Shown in pieces: positions 17,534 through 26,162 of a DNA stretch of 64,000 bases. Source of the stretch: Rhizobium sp. BK251 (GTDB lineage Bacteria > Pseudomonadota > Alphaproteobacteria > Rhizobiales > Rhizobiaceae); the NCBI RefSeq assembly GCF_004345245.1, contig NZ_SLUQ01000003.1:248001-312000 (forward strand). The letters are read 5' to 3'. The first letter of the stretch is position 1, and each line of letters opens with the position of its first letter. A program made the position numbers and the translations under genes. The notes under the pieces are model-generated. The model was not told the DNA's origin, ran no database searches, and worked only from the letters and a program-made list of their open reading frames with translations.

Positions 17534-18832
17534 CTAGCGTGCCCGTGCCGTCGCATCCGTAATCACTTCGTCGCCGCCCTCTAACTCACCGGAGAGGACC
17601 TGCGTGAAACGTCCGTCCGACGAGCCGATCTGGACGTTAACCGGGGAGGGGGTGCCGCTCTTCAGAATCCAGATGGTCCGGTTCGGGCCAGTCGGCGCCG
17701 GGGCGGTCGTATTGCGCGGGCCCATGCGCGGCGGGCGGAAGAGGCTGAAGATGTTGCGGCTGCCACGCGACTCGGCCGCCTGCGGCGTATAGCGCAAGGC
17801 TGCGTTCGGAACGAGGATCGTATCAGCAATCGACTTGACGACGATGTCCGAAGTCGCGGTCATGCCGGGGCGCAGCAGAAGATCGGCGTTGTCGACGGAA
17901 AGCACGGCCTTGTATGTGACGACGTTGTTCGTCGTCTCCGGGGCGAAGCGGATCTGCTCGATCTCGGCCGGGAATGTCCGCTCCGGATAGGCGTCGACGG
18001 TGAAGGTCGCCTTCTGCCCTACGGCGATCCCGCCGACGTCAGCCTCGTCGACATCGACCTGAAGCTCCATCTTCTTCAGATCGCCGGCGATGGTAAAGAG
18101 AACAGGAGCCGAAAGCGAAGCGGCGACTGTCGCGCCGGGATTGACCGCGCGCGTTAGGATGACGCCTTCGATCGGGGAGATAATCCGAGCCTTGTCGAGA
18201 TTGACTTCCGCAAGGCGCTGATCAGCTTCGGCGGCGAGCACCTCCGCCTCGTTTATCTCCTTGGCTGCAAGAGCGGAGTCATACTTGTATTGCGAATCCT
18301 CCAGGCTCTGCAGCGTGGAGACGTTGCTCTTGACCAGGCTGCGCAGTCGCGTCAGCGAGGATTCGGCTGAAGCGAGCTCGGCCGTTGCCTTTGCAACATT
18401 TGCCTTCGCGGAATTCACCTTTGCCCGCGAACTCTTCACGTCGGCTTCCAGCTTGTCGGTATCGAGAACTGCGAGGACGTCACCCGTCTTGACGATGCTG
18501 TTGTAGTCGACGTTGACGTCGCGCACAGTGCCGGAAAGCTCGCTCGAAATATCGACCTGTTCCGTCGGCTGCACCGTGCCGGTGGCTGTCACGAGCACCG
18601 TGAGGTCGCCATGCTTGATGGTCTGGGTCGTGTAGTCGTATCCCGCTCCGCTTCTGCCAAGATAGTAGTACGATCCCGCGCCGGCGACGGCGAGGATGAC
18701 AAGAGTGGCAACCGCCCAGCTGCGTCGATGGCGGCTCTTCTTCTGCACCCCGGCGGCAGCCAGGATGGAAGCGAGTTGTGCGGATTCGTCCGTCGCCGGT
18801 GCTGTCTTGCGCGGATCACTCAGAATGTTCAT
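17534..18832 (-). CDS. MacA-like periplasmic adaptor (HlyD/RND family)
   Basis: Membrane fusion protein, 432 residues, bridging the inner-membrane ABC pump to an outer-membrane channel. One N-terminal anchor helix (AVATLVILAVAGAGSYYYLG, about residues 43-62) is followed by the lipoyl/barrel half-motif VTATGTVQPTEQVDISSELSGTV. A coiled-coil hairpin (about 120-210, rich in A, K, E, S) and the beta-barrel return IISPIEGVILTRAVNPGATV come next. AGGAG sits just before ATG 18832. No TolC-like gene is adjacent. Such systems export macrolides, peptides or siderophores in other bacteria; the cargo here is not shown. Confidence 0.9.
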   Translation of the reverse strand: MNILSDPRKTAPATDESAQLASILAAAGVQKKSRHRRSWAVATLVILAVAGAGSYYYLGRSGAGYDYTTQTIKHGDLTVLVTATGTVQPTEQVDISSELSGTVRDVNVDYNSIVKTGDVLAVLDTDKLEADVKSSRAKVNSAKANVAKATAELASAESSLTRLRSLVKSNVSTLQSLEDSQYKYDSALAAKEINEAEVLAAEADQRLAEVNLDKARIISPIEGVILTRAVNPGATVAASLSAPVLFTIAGDLKKMELQVDVDEADVGGIAVGQKATFTVDAYPERTFPAEIEQIRFAPETTNNVVTYKAVLSVDNADLLLRPGMTATSDIVVKSIADTILVPNAALRYTPQAAESRGSRNIFSLFRPPRMGPRNTTAPAPTGPNRTIWILKSGTPSPVNVQIGSSDGRFTQVLSGELEGGDEVITDATARAR

Positions 18833-19485
18833 CGATCTCCTCGGTATTCCCTTGCGTAGCGCCGCCGCCAGCCCGTCCCATTCGCGGCGGAGGCGATGCG
18901 AAATCTCCGCTCAGAAAATCACGCGGAAGCTGAACCAGCGATGACCGTCAGCATGAGGTGACAGATTTGCGCCGTCCTGTGTAATGAAAGATTGGTAATG
19001 CAAATCTTTGTTACAATTGCGGGCGCCAATCGCCGCAGATACCCCGGCCGCGCTCAAAAAGACTTCCGCGCGCACCTGCCTGCGCCTTCAGAAGTCGTCC
19101 TCCGGAAACTGCGGGATTTCGAGAAGTGGAGCGAGACAATACGCGCGTCGCTTTACCCATATTTCATGGTTGGGGCCAAGTCCTGCTGGCTCATCAGTAC
19201 CGAGCCTGACCTCGGCCTCACTCTCCCGAAGGCAGAAAGGCTGCGAGCCGCAGTGGGGCAGAAGCCACTGCCCGCGAAATTCGCGGTCTGGCCGTCCGAT
19301 GAGAAGGTGTCACGCGACCAGGTCACAAACTAGACAACTGCGGAGCCGCTGGACTTGCGGCCGTCCGCACAATGGCAGAGACCGACACGAAGAGGCTTAC
19401 CCGCTACTGCGTATCCGACCGTCCCGCAGAGACAACCGCCCGCGCGGATAGCCTCAACATTCGTCGGGGCTACCCCACCGGCGTC
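18833..19485. other. Gene-poor stretch between exporter operon and 68-aa gene
   Basis: Apart from the weak opening at 18998-19333 I see no supported gene, RNA or mobile element. The first ~100 bases should carry the promoter of the exporter operon on the minus strand. The inverted repeat at 18987-19009 is the only notable structure. Confidence 0.4.
18998..19333 (+). CDS. Possible small hypothetical protein (weak)
   Basis: An opening of about 111 codons with no family I recognise. It contains LRKLRDFEKWSETIRASLYP and PYFMVGAKSCWLISTEPDLG. ATG 18998 has no clear ribosome site, and an inverted repeat (AAAGATT / AATCTTT, 18987-19009) spans the start. It could be a real gene, a degraded gene, or chance in GC-rich DNA. 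I keep it because it is the only sizeable same-sense opening in a 650-base gap. Confidence 0.25.
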   Translation: MQIFVTIAGANRRRYPGRAQKDFRAHLPAPSEVVLRKLRDFEKWSETIRASLYPYFMVGAKSCWLISTEPDLGLTLPKAERLRAAVGQKPLPAKFAVWPSDEKVSRDQVTN

Positions 19486-19692
19486 TCAATAGCCGATGCC
19501 TGTCGGCATGGTGGGTGGCCGGCGCTTGGCCGCCATGAGCAGGTCGAGTTCTGTGGCCGAGGGACCGAATTTCTCAAAGAGGCGCTTGGCCTCCTGGTCG
19601 TCAAGACGGTACTTTCGCGCAAATTCGGCAATGCTGTACGGCCGGCCGCGAATGATTTTCCGAGCGGGGCCCCGAGTTGAGATCTCAGTCAT
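19486..19692 (-). CDS. Small basic protein, 68 residues, unknown function
   Basis: Small soluble protein. A basic N-terminal part (RGPARKIIRGRPYS) precedes a predicted helical module, IAEFARKYRLDDQEAKRLFEKFG, which resembles short helix-turn-helix-like or DUF3606-like modules; I cannot place it in a family with confidence. The start is well supported: AGGAGG lies 7 bases upstream of ATG 19692, the best ribosome site in this part of the window. A longer in-frame opening reaching 19971 lacks this signal. Neighbours are a candidate stress promoter and a GlsB-type protein, which suggests a stress role by inference only. Confidence 0.7.
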   Translation of the reverse strand: MTEISTRGPARKIIRGRPYSIAEFARKYRLDDQEAKRLFEKFGPSATELDLLMAAKRRPPTMPTGIGY

Positions 19693-19801
19693 TTTTATCC
19701 TCCTGCTTCTGATCAGGAAGCTAGGGCGGACCAGGCATTTGGGAAGGGCCCGTGTCCGGGCGCGCCAATCCACAGGCGAGAAAAAAACACGAAAAATCAT
19801 T

Positions 19802-19826
19802 GGAACTAATGGGCCGAAGGCGCGTT
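19802..19826 (+). promoter_or_regulatory. EcfG (RpoE2)-type general stress promoter
   Basis: GGAAC (19802-19806), 16 bases, then CGTT (19823-19826) match the alphaproteobacterial general stress sigma factor consensus GGAAC-N16/17-CGTT exactly. It reads rightward, away from the 68-residue gene and toward the 3' end of the convergent GlsB gene. An intrinsic terminator follows about 145 bases later. Confidence 0.55.
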
Positions 19827-19831
19827 CGCGC

Positions 19832-19997
19832 AACGCGGTTGCGCGCCGTGGAAAGCCGACGCGGCGGAAGGAAGGACGCGGGAATTTTGCCGTTTCTTTC
19901 CGGTGGGCAACGAAATGGCAGCCGAGCTTTCGACCCGTCCGGCTCGCTTCCTCATCCCCCGTACTTACCAAGCGCCCATGCGGCGCTTGCTCTTTTT
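19832..19997 (+). ncRNA. Candidate stress-induced small RNA (~165 nt)
   Basis: Bounded by an exact EcfG-type promoter on the left and an intrinsic terminator (stem 19969-19989, then CTCTTTTT) on the right, with no supported gene on this strand. A pyrimidine-rich unpaired-looking stretch (19947-19960, CTTCCTCATCCCCC) precedes the terminator and could pair with ribosome-binding sites, as in many Hfq-dependent RNAs. An opening of about 43 codons (ATG 19915) runs through the terminator and looks accidental. The 5' end is estimated from promoter spacing. Confidence 0.4.
19969..19997 (+). terminator. Intrinsic terminator, candidate small RNA
   Basis: Perfect 8-bp stem CAAGCGCC / GGCGCTTG around CATGC, followed by CTCTTTTT. 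The T-run is on the plus strand only, so it does not serve the GlsB gene read from the other side. Confidence 0.75.
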
Positions 19998-20014
19998 GAC
20001 CGGAGTAACCGGAG

Positions 20015-20266
20015 CTACCGCCGTATCACCCGGCCTACCGCAATAAGAAGGCAGGCGCCCACGAAACCGGCAATCAGGTAGCCAAGCCATCCGCCAAGTG
20101 CCACTCCCAACACCGACAATATGGCGTTCGCAACAACCGCCCCGACGATCCCGAGAAGGATGTTCATGAGCACGCCCATATTGCTGTTCATGAACTTTTC
20201 AGCGAGCCATCCCGCCAGACCGCCGATAATGATCGCGGCAATCCAGCCAACTTCCCCATTTTCCAT
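20015..20266 (-). CDS. GlsB/YeaQ/YmgE family stress membrane protein
   Basis: Small inner-membrane protein, 83 residues, of the transglycosylase-associated family. Three hydrophobic helices are rich in Gly and Ala: WIAAIIIGGLAGWLAEKFM, then ILLGIVGAVVANAILSVLG, then LGYLIAGFVGACLLIAVGRV. The conserved GGLAGWLA at the N-terminus is diagnostic. ATG 20266 is chosen for GGAGGG 6-10 bases upstream over the in-frame 20302. An EcfG-like promoter lies 36 bases further up. Family members are induced by general stress; the molecular role is not known. Confidence 0.88.
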   Translation of the reverse strand: MENGEVGWIAAIIIGGLAGWLAEKFMNSNMGVLMNILLGIVGAVVANAILSVLGVALGGWLGYLIAGFVGACLLIAVGRVIRR

Positions 20267-20301
20267 GATTAACCCTCCACCCCACAGAATGCATGAGAAC
20301 A

Positions 20302-20326
20302 AACGGCGGATAGGGCCGGCTGTTCG
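20302..20326 (-). promoter_or_regulatory. EcfG-like promoter of the GlsB-family gene (imperfect)
   Basis: On the minus strand: CGAAC, 16 bases, CGTT. This is one mismatch from GGAAC-N16-CGTT, with the start codon about 36 bases after the -10 element. Stress genes of this family are often EcfG-controlled in Rhizobiales. Confidence 0.35.
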
Positions 20327-20361
20327 GCGTTAGACGGCGACCTGCAGGAGTTCCCGCAACC

Positions 20362-21903
20362 CTACAGCTCACCTATAGACGCTTCGTAGACGACCCGGCC
20401 GCTTCTGCCGTCGACGCCGGCGAGACTGACGTCGTAGCCCCAGAGCCGGCGGATATGGCGCATGGTCGCATCGCGGCTGCCCTCGGATAGAACGACGCCA
20501 TCGTGAATGGTGTGCTGCAGCCGCAGATGCCGGTCGCCGAGCAGGTCGACGTCTGCGACCTGAATGTCCGGCTGGTTGGCGCCGACATCCAGGTTTGCCG
20601 CAAGCACGGCGCGAACATTCTCATAACCGCGTTCATCGTGGATCGCCGAGACTTGATAGTGCTTCGAGCTCGACTCGTCGTCTAGCACGAACATGCGCAT
20701 CTTGCGCATCAGAGCGGGGCTTAGATACTGCAGGATAAAGGATTCGTCGCGGTGGTTGGCCCAGGCTTCCTTCAGCGTGCCGCGCCAATCGCCGTTACCC
20801 GCCATATCAGGAAACCAGTCGCGATCTTCGGACGTTGGCTCTGTGCAGATGCGCTGGATATCCTGCATCATCGCAAAGCCGAGCGCATAAGGATTGATCG
20901 ACGAGAAACGCGGATCGTCGAAGGACGGCTGGAAGACGACGTTCGAATGGCTCGCCAGCATCTCCAGCATGGCGCCTTCACTGAGCTGGCCGCGATCGAA
21001 GAGCGTGTTCATGATCGTGTAGTGGACGAAGGTCGCGCATCCCTCGTTCATCACCTTCGTCTGGCGCTGCGGGTAGAAATACTGAGCTACGATGCGCACG
21101 ATGCGCAGGATCTCCCGTTGCCATGGTTCGAGGATCAGGCTGTTCTTCTCGAGGAAGTAGAGCAGGTTCTCTTCGGGCAGATTAAGCGATTTCTTGCGCT
21201 CCAGAAGCTCGCGGTCGACCTCGCTGGAATTCGCCTCGTTGCGCTGCGGAAGCGTACGCCACAGGTCATTGAAGGTGCGCTCTTCATATTCGAGCCGCTC
21301 GCGGATGCGTTCGCGCTCCCGGGCAAGCGAAAGGCGGGGAGGGCGCCTGTAGCGGAAAACGCTCTGGTCCATGATCGCATGGGCGGAATCGAGAATGGCC
21401 TCTACCGCGGTCAAGCCATGCATCTCCTCGCAGCGGGTGATGTAGCCCTTGGCGAATTCCATGTAGTTCAGGATCGCGGCGGCATCCGTCCATTGCTGGA
21501 AGAGGTAATTGTTCTTGAAGAAGTGGTTGTGGCCAAAGGCGGCATGGGCAGTCACCAAGGCCTGCATCGCCATGGTGTTCTCTTCCATCAGATAGCTGAT
21601 GCAGGGATTGGAGTTGATGACCAACTCATAGGCGAGACCGCGGCGGCCCGTACGGTAGGCTTGTTCCTCATGGACGAAGTGCTTGCCGAAGGACCAGTGG
21701 CGATACATCAGCGGCATGCCGATCGACGAATAGGCATCCAGCATCTGCTCGGACGAGATTATCTCCATCTGGTTCGGATAGACGTCGAGACCGAGATCGT
21801 TGAGCGCAACCTCTTCGATCGCATCGTAGGTGCGCGACAGGGTGTCGAAGTTCCAGTCGGAGCTCTCGAACAGGAGGCCCGAAGTAACGGTGCGATTATC
21901 CAT
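20362..21903 (-). CDS. SpoVR family protein
   Basis: Protein of 513 residues in the SpoVR/YcgB family. Characteristic segments are MPLMYRHWSFGKHF, NSNPCISYLMEENT, GHNHFFKNN and the stretch NEGCATFVHYTIMNTLFDRG, where a His/Glu pattern resembles a metallopeptidase-like helix. ATG 21903 lies one base from the end of the yeaH frame; the longer opening to 21993 is inside yeaH. It is the last gene of the prkA-yeaH-spoVR operon. In non-sporulating bacteria this set links to stress and nutrient adaptation; the biochemical activity is unsettled. Confidence 0.93.
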   Translation of the reverse strand: MDNRTVTSGLLFESSDWNFDTLSRTYDAIEEVALNDLGLDVYPNQMEIISSEQMLDAYSSIGMPLMYRHWSFGKHFVHEEQAYRTGRRGLAYELVINSNPCISYLMEENTMAMQALVTAHAAFGHNHFFKNNYLFQQWTDAAAILNYMEFAKGYITRCEEMHGLTAVEAILDSAHAIMDQSVFRYRRPPRLSLARERERIRERLEYEERTFNDLWRTLPQRNEANSSEVDRELLERKKSLNLPEENLLYFLEKNSLILEPWQREILRIVRIVAQYFYPQRQTKVMNEGCATFVHYTIMNTLFDRGQLSEGAMLEMLASHSNVVFQPSFDDPRFSSINPYALGFAMMQDIQRICTEPTSEDRDWFPDMAGNGDWRGTLKEAWANHRDESFILQYLSPALMRKMRMFVLDDESSSKHYQVSAIHDERGYENVRAVLAANLDVGANQPDIQVADVDLLGDRHLRLQHTIHDGVVLSEGSRDATMRHIRRLWGYDVSLAGVDGRSGRVVYEASIGEL

Positions 21904-21904
21904 C

Positions 21905-23242
21905 TTAGCCTGCTGCTGAGCTGTTCTTCGCCAATTCCGGCTGCTTTGCGAAGAGCTTGTGGAACACTGGATAGATGTCGGCCGGGCGCGCAATGCGGGT
22001 CATCTGGAAGTTCGCCCATCTGTCACTGACCTCGCGATAGGCCTTCCACAGCGACGTTCCATTGTCCGTCGTGCGGAAGATGTCGCGCTCGCGCTCGTCG
22101 ATGATCTCGACGTAGGCATAGTACTGGCAGAGCTTCATTACCTCCCTGTCGAGCAAGTGGACGCAGTTCTGCGAATCGTCCGCACCGTTGTCACCGTCGG
22201 AGGCCTGGGCCGCATAGATGTTCCACTCGTGGCTCGGGTAGCGTTCCTGAATGACGCGGCGCATTTCCTCGAGCGCGGTGGAGACGACGGTCCCGCCGCT
22301 CTGCGTGCTATAGAAGAAGGTCTCCTCGTCGACCTCCTGTGCCTCGTGCGTGTGACGGATGAAGACGATCTCGGTCCGCTCGTAGCGCCGCTTCAGGAAG
22401 AGGTGGAGAAGCACGAAAAAGCGCTTGGCGAGATCCTTTTCCCGTTCGCCCATGGAGCCGGAGACGTCCATCAGGCAGAACATCACGGCGTTGGTGCTTG
22501 GCAGCGGCTGCGGCTCGAACCGGTTGAAGCGGATATCGACGGGATCGACATAGGGCACGCGCTTGCGCCGCCGCTCCAGAAGATCGAGCTGCGCGCGCAG
22601 ATCCTCCAGGTGCCGGCGTTTCGCGGCAGTCATTTCCGCGGCTCCTTCCAGCGCGGATATCTCCTCCTGGATCGCATCGATCTGCCCCTGTTTTGGTCGA
22701 CGCAGCGCAATGCGGCGACCGAAACTGTTGCGCATCGTCTGCCCGACATTGATATTTGTCGGCGAGCCGGTGATTGCGTAGCCGGCCCTGCGGGACTTGA
22801 ACGAAATCACTTCCTTGAGATTGAGTTTCACCAGATCCGGCAGCTGGAGATCCTCGAAGAAGAGATCGAGAACCTCTTCACGCGTGAGCACGAAACGGAA
22901 ATCGTCCTGGGAATCGTCGCCGCCGCCCGTTGAGGCGCCTTTGCCGGATCCCTCACCACCGCTCGGGGGCTTGGCGATCCTGTCTCCCGACCGGAACTCC
23001 TTATTGCCAGGCAGAACCTGTTCCCGGCGACCGCTTGCGTGCGCGTGCCGGAAACTGGGTTCGCTGGTACCCTTTGCGGGGATGGGAACGGCCCGATCAC
23101 CATCAGCATCGCTGATCTTGCCGCTCATTATCTGTTCATTGATGGTGCGCTTAAGCTCTTCTCGTACTCTTTTTAGAAATCGCTGACGATTCCCGAGGCT
23201 CTTGTCCTTGGGATTGAGACGCCGATCGATGAAGTTCGGCAT
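21905..23242 (-). CDS. YeaH/YhbH family protein (DUF444, VWA-like)
   Basis: Soluble protein, 445 residues. The N-terminal third is charged and Gly-rich (about 55-110), and the C-terminal half has a von Willebrand A-like fold with the metal site DVSGSMGEREKDLAKRF (DxSGS) and HTHEAQEVDEETFFYSTQSGGT. AGGAGAGGAAG precedes ATG 23242. It stands between prkA and spoVR with gaps of 26 and 1 bases, the conserved order. It is thought to act with the PrkA kinase, although how is unknown. Confidence 0.93.
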   Translation of the reverse strand: MPNFIDRRLNPKDKSLGNRQRFLKRVREELKRTINEQIMSGKISDADGDRAVPIPAKGTSEPSFRHAHASGRREQVLPGNKEFRSGDRIAKPPSGGEGSGKGASTGGGDDSQDDFRFVLTREEVLDLFFEDLQLPDLVKLNLKEVISFKSRRAGYAITGSPTNINVGQTMRNSFGRRIALRRPKQGQIDAIQEEISALEGAAEMTAAKRRHLEDLRAQLDLLERRRKRVPYVDPVDIRFNRFEPQPLPSTNAVMFCLMDVSGSMGEREKDLAKRFFVLLHLFLKRRYERTEIVFIRHTHEAQEVDEETFFYSTQSGGTVVSTALEEMRRVIQERYPSHEWNIYAAQASDGDNGADDSQNCVHLLDREVMKLCQYYAYVEIIDERERDIFRTTDNGTSLWKAYREVSDRWANFQMTRIARPADIYPVFHKLFAKQPELAKNSSAAG

Positions 23243-23268
23243 GCGGCTTCCTCTCCTAGCAAGGCTTT

Positions 23269-25218
23269 TTATCCAGCCTTGTTGACACGCATGTACCAGT
23301 CTACAAGCCGGCGCACCTGCCGTTCGGTATAGCCACGTTCGACCATCCGCTGGACAAACTCGCTGTGCTGCTTTTCCGTCGCGCTGTCCTTCTTTGATCC
23401 GAAGCTGATCACCGGCAGGAGGTCTTCCACCTGGCCAAACATGCGCTTTTCGATAACCCTACGCAGTTTTTCATAGCTCGTCCACGACGGATTGCGCCCG
23501 TCGTTCTTCGCCCTTGCCCGAAGCGTAAACTTGACGACTTCGTTGCGAAAGTCCTTCGGGTTGGCGATACCGGCGGGCTTTTCGACCTGCGAGAGTTCCG
23601 CATCGAGGATGCTGCGGTTGAAGATCTGCCCGGTATCCGGATCCTTGTAGTCCTGGTCCTCGATCCAGGCATCGGCATAGGCGATGTAGCGATCGAAGAG
23701 GTTCTGGCCGTACTCGCTATAGGATTCGAGATAGGCCTTCTGGATTTCATGGCCGATGAACTCCGCATAGCGCGGGGCAAGCTCGGACTTGATGAAATCG
23801 AGATAGCTGGCTTCGAGCTCCGGCAGGAACTGCTGGCGGCGGATCGCCTGCTCGAGGATATACATGAGATGCACGGGATCGGCGGCGATCTCGTTGGTAT
23901 CGTAGTTGAAGGTCTCCGAGAGCACTTTGAAGGCGAAACGCGTGCTGACCCCGTTCATGCCTTCATCGACGCCGGCCGCATCGCGATATTCCTGCACGGA
24001 CTTGGCCTTGGGATCCACGTCCTTCAGGTTCTCGCCGTCATAGACGCGCATCTTCGTATAGAGAGGCGAGTTCTCATGCTCGGCAAGTCGCGTGGAAACC
24101 GTAAAGCGGCTGAGGATCTCGAGCACTTCCGGCGCGCATGGGTTCTCCGAAAGCTCGCTTTCGCGCAGGAGCTTGTCGTAGATCCGCTTTTCCTCGGTCA
24201 CGCGCACGCAGTAGGGAACTTTCACGACCAGCATGCGGTCGAGGAAGGCCTCATTGTTGCGGTTGTTCTTGAACTGCAGCCACTCGGACTCATTGGAGTG
24301 CGCAAGCACGATGCCCTGATAGGGGAAAGCGCCGAAGTTCTCGGTACCGTTGTAGTTGCCTTCCTGCGTTGCCGTCAGCAACGGATGCAGCACCTTGATC
24401 GGCGCCTTGAACATCTCGACGAATTCGAGAAGGCCCTGGGTCGTGCGGTTCAGGCCGCCGCTGTAGGAGTAGGCGTCAGGATCGGCCTGGTTGAAATTCT
24501 CCAGCTGGCGGATATCCACCTTGCCGACCAGCGACGAGACGTCCTGATTGTTTTCGTCGCCCGGCTCAGTCTTGGCGATGCCGATCTGGCGCAACCGCGA
24601 CGGCATCAGCTTGACAACGCTGAACTTGGAGATGTCGCCGCCCAACTCGTCGAGCCGCTTGGCCGCCCACGGTGAGATGAGGCCGGTCAGCCGCCGGCGT
24701 GCGATGCCGTATTTCTCTTCGAGGAGATTGGCCATTCGCTCCGGATGGAAGAGACCGAGAGGGGATTCGAATATGGGGCTGACCTGGCCGCCGACCTTCA
24801 GCGTGTAGATAGGTCGCTGCTCCATCAGCTTCTTCAGCCGCTCGGCAAGCGACGACTTACCGCCACCGACCGGGCCTAGAAGGTAGAGGATCTGCTTGCG
24901 CTCCTCGAGCCCCTGCGCGGCGTGGCGGAAATAGCTGACGATCCGTTCGATCGTGTCTTCCATCCCGTAGAAATCGGCAAAAGCGGGATAGATCTTCACG
25001 GTCCTGTTCGCAAAGATCCGGCCGAGCCGCTCGTCCTTGCTGGTATCGATCAGTGTCGGCTCGCCGATGGCATCCATCATGCGCTCGGCCGCCGTGGCGT
25101 ACATGAAACGGTTATCTCTGCATGCTAACAGGTATTGCTGGAGGCTCATCTCCTCCTGCTTTTCGTTCGTATAGATTTCTGCGAACAGATTGAATACGTC
25201 GGACTCACGCGGCTGCAT
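23269..25218 (-). CDS. prkA: PrkA family serine protein kinase
   Basis: Protein of 649 residues with an AAA+ domain followed by a C-terminal kinase-like PrkA domain. Walker A is LLGPVGGGKSSLAERLKKL (about residues 114-132), and the family blocks GVDEGMNGVSTRFAFKVLSETFNYD and AHSNESEWLQFKNNRNNEAFLDRM are present. It is the first gene of the operon, with GGGAG seven bases before ATG 25218 and a long gene-free region upstream. The E. coli homologue YeaG responds to nitrogen starvation and stress. Whether it is an active kinase or mainly an ATPase is debated for the family. Confidence 0.94.
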   Translation of the reverse strand: MQPRESDVFNLFAEIYTNEKQEEMSLQQYLLACRDNRFMYATAAERMMDAIGEPTLIDTSKDERLGRIFANRTVKIYPAFADFYGMEDTIERIVSYFRHAAQGLEERKQILYLLGPVGGGKSSLAERLKKLMEQRPIYTLKVGGQVSPIFESPLGLFHPERMANLLEEKYGIARRRLTGLISPWAAKRLDELGGDISKFSVVKLMPSRLRQIGIAKTEPGDENNQDVSSLVGKVDIRQLENFNQADPDAYSYSGGLNRTTQGLLEFVEMFKAPIKVLHPLLTATQEGNYNGTENFGAFPYQGIVLAHSNESEWLQFKNNRNNEAFLDRMLVVKVPYCVRVTEEKRIYDKLLRESELSENPCAPEVLEILSRFTVSTRLAEHENSPLYTKMRVYDGENLKDVDPKAKSVQEYRDAAGVDEGMNGVSTRFAFKVLSETFNYDTNEIAADPVHLMYILEQAIRRQQFLPELEASYLDFIKSELAPRYAEFIGHEIQKAYLESYSEYGQNLFDRYIAYADAWIEDQDYKDPDTGQIFNRSILDAELSQVEKPAGIANPKDFRNEVVKFTLRARAKNDGRNPSWTSYEKLRRVIEKRMFGQVEDLLPVISFGSKKDSATEKQHSEFVQRMVERGYTERQVRRLVDWYMRVNKAG

Positions 25219-25889
25219 AGCGTTCTCCCGTGGTGCGATATTCGGACGGATACCGGCTCTCTGGCACGCTCACCGGCAACCGTACGCGAAACGATCGGAG
25301 CCTGATCGTGTCGACACTTCCGGACCTGACTGCCGGGACGGAAGCGCTTTCTGGCGAATCAAGGCCCTCAAGCGTCGCTGGACTCATCGTAGCACACCTT
25401 ATCATTGCCGACTTCCCTTCTCTTTATAATATAGGTACTAACGCCGCATTGGGTATGGGTTTCGATGAAGAGTAAATCCTCGCTCCTATCTTTGTGATCG
25501 ATTTCGACACCAACAGCCTATTCTGCCAAAACTACGGCAGAAGTCACGTTACGTAATGTCAATAGATTGATTTTGTCCCAGCTAATTCATGCGCGGATTG
25601 GTGGAGCTTCGCCGGGCTCTGCGCCTTTTGGTGGACGTCGGTTGCCGAACGGGGAAGTTGGGCAATGCCTTAGCCGGATAGCGGGATCGCCGACCGGCTA
25701 ATCGGCTGCGGGAACGAAAGCGGCGGGCGAGGGCGCCGAACCTGGAAGATCGAGAATAGTTTCCGAGGGAACGCGAGTTGAAGGGCGGGCAGAGCCGGGT
25801 CAGCGCGGCCAAATGCCGGCGGCGCTAGTCAATCTCGAAAAGTGGCCATAGCCCTGCCATGCCGCGGCACAGCGTCACGGAGACCTCGG
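25219..25889. other. Long intergenic region upstream of prkA
   Basis: About 670 bases without a supported gene. An AT-rich island near 25420-25445 and another around 25535-25575 may carry the prkA promoter on the minus strand; no clear consensus could be fixed. An opening at 25582-25812 (minus) is Arg/Ser-rich low-complexity and looks accidental. Confidence 0.5.
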
Positions 25890-26162
25890 TCAATGTACTG
25901 CCGGCTTTTCGTCGTCGAGGAAGGAATGAATGCCGTCGCGTTCGATGGTTGCCAAAAATTCTTCCCAAGCGTCCTTGTCCGTGGCGAAAGGCTCTTCCCA
26001 GGATGTCACAATCTCGGCCTGGCTGATGACCTCCATCTGCCAGTCGTCCTGGCTGCCCGCAGGTCTGAAAATATCGACGAGAACCGTCACGCCGTCGTTC
26101 TCGAATTCGCCCGAAAATTCCGAGTGCTCAAGCTTTGGCTTCTTTGTGCTCTTGACCATCAT
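25890..26162 (-). CDS. Small acidic protein, unknown, paired with XRE regulator
   Basis: Protein of 90 residues, acidic overall after a basic N-terminus (VKSTKKPKLEHSEFSGEF). The core VTVLVDIFRPAGSQDDWQMEVI, followed by VTSWEEPFATDKDAWEEFL, suggests a small alpha/beta fold with no metal, membrane or nucleic-acid motif. ATG 26162 overlaps the stop of the regulator gene (ATGATG/TGA), so it is translationally coupled. I do not recognise a toxin family. It could be the partner or the regulated effector of the XRE protein. Confidence 0.7.
   Translation of the reverse strand: MMVKSTKKPKLEHSEFSGEFENDGVTVLVDIFRPAGSQDDWQMEVISQAEIVTSWEEPFATDKDAWEEFLATIERDGIHSFLDDEKPAVH

Noticed and set aside
19372..19680. 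Plus-strand open frame of 102 codons
   Set aside because: It mostly covers the 68-residue minus-strand gene, which has a strong ribosome site; no family features.
25582..25812. Small minus-strand open frame upstream of prkA
   Set aside because: Low-complexity Arg/Ser-rich sequence, no ribosome site, no family.
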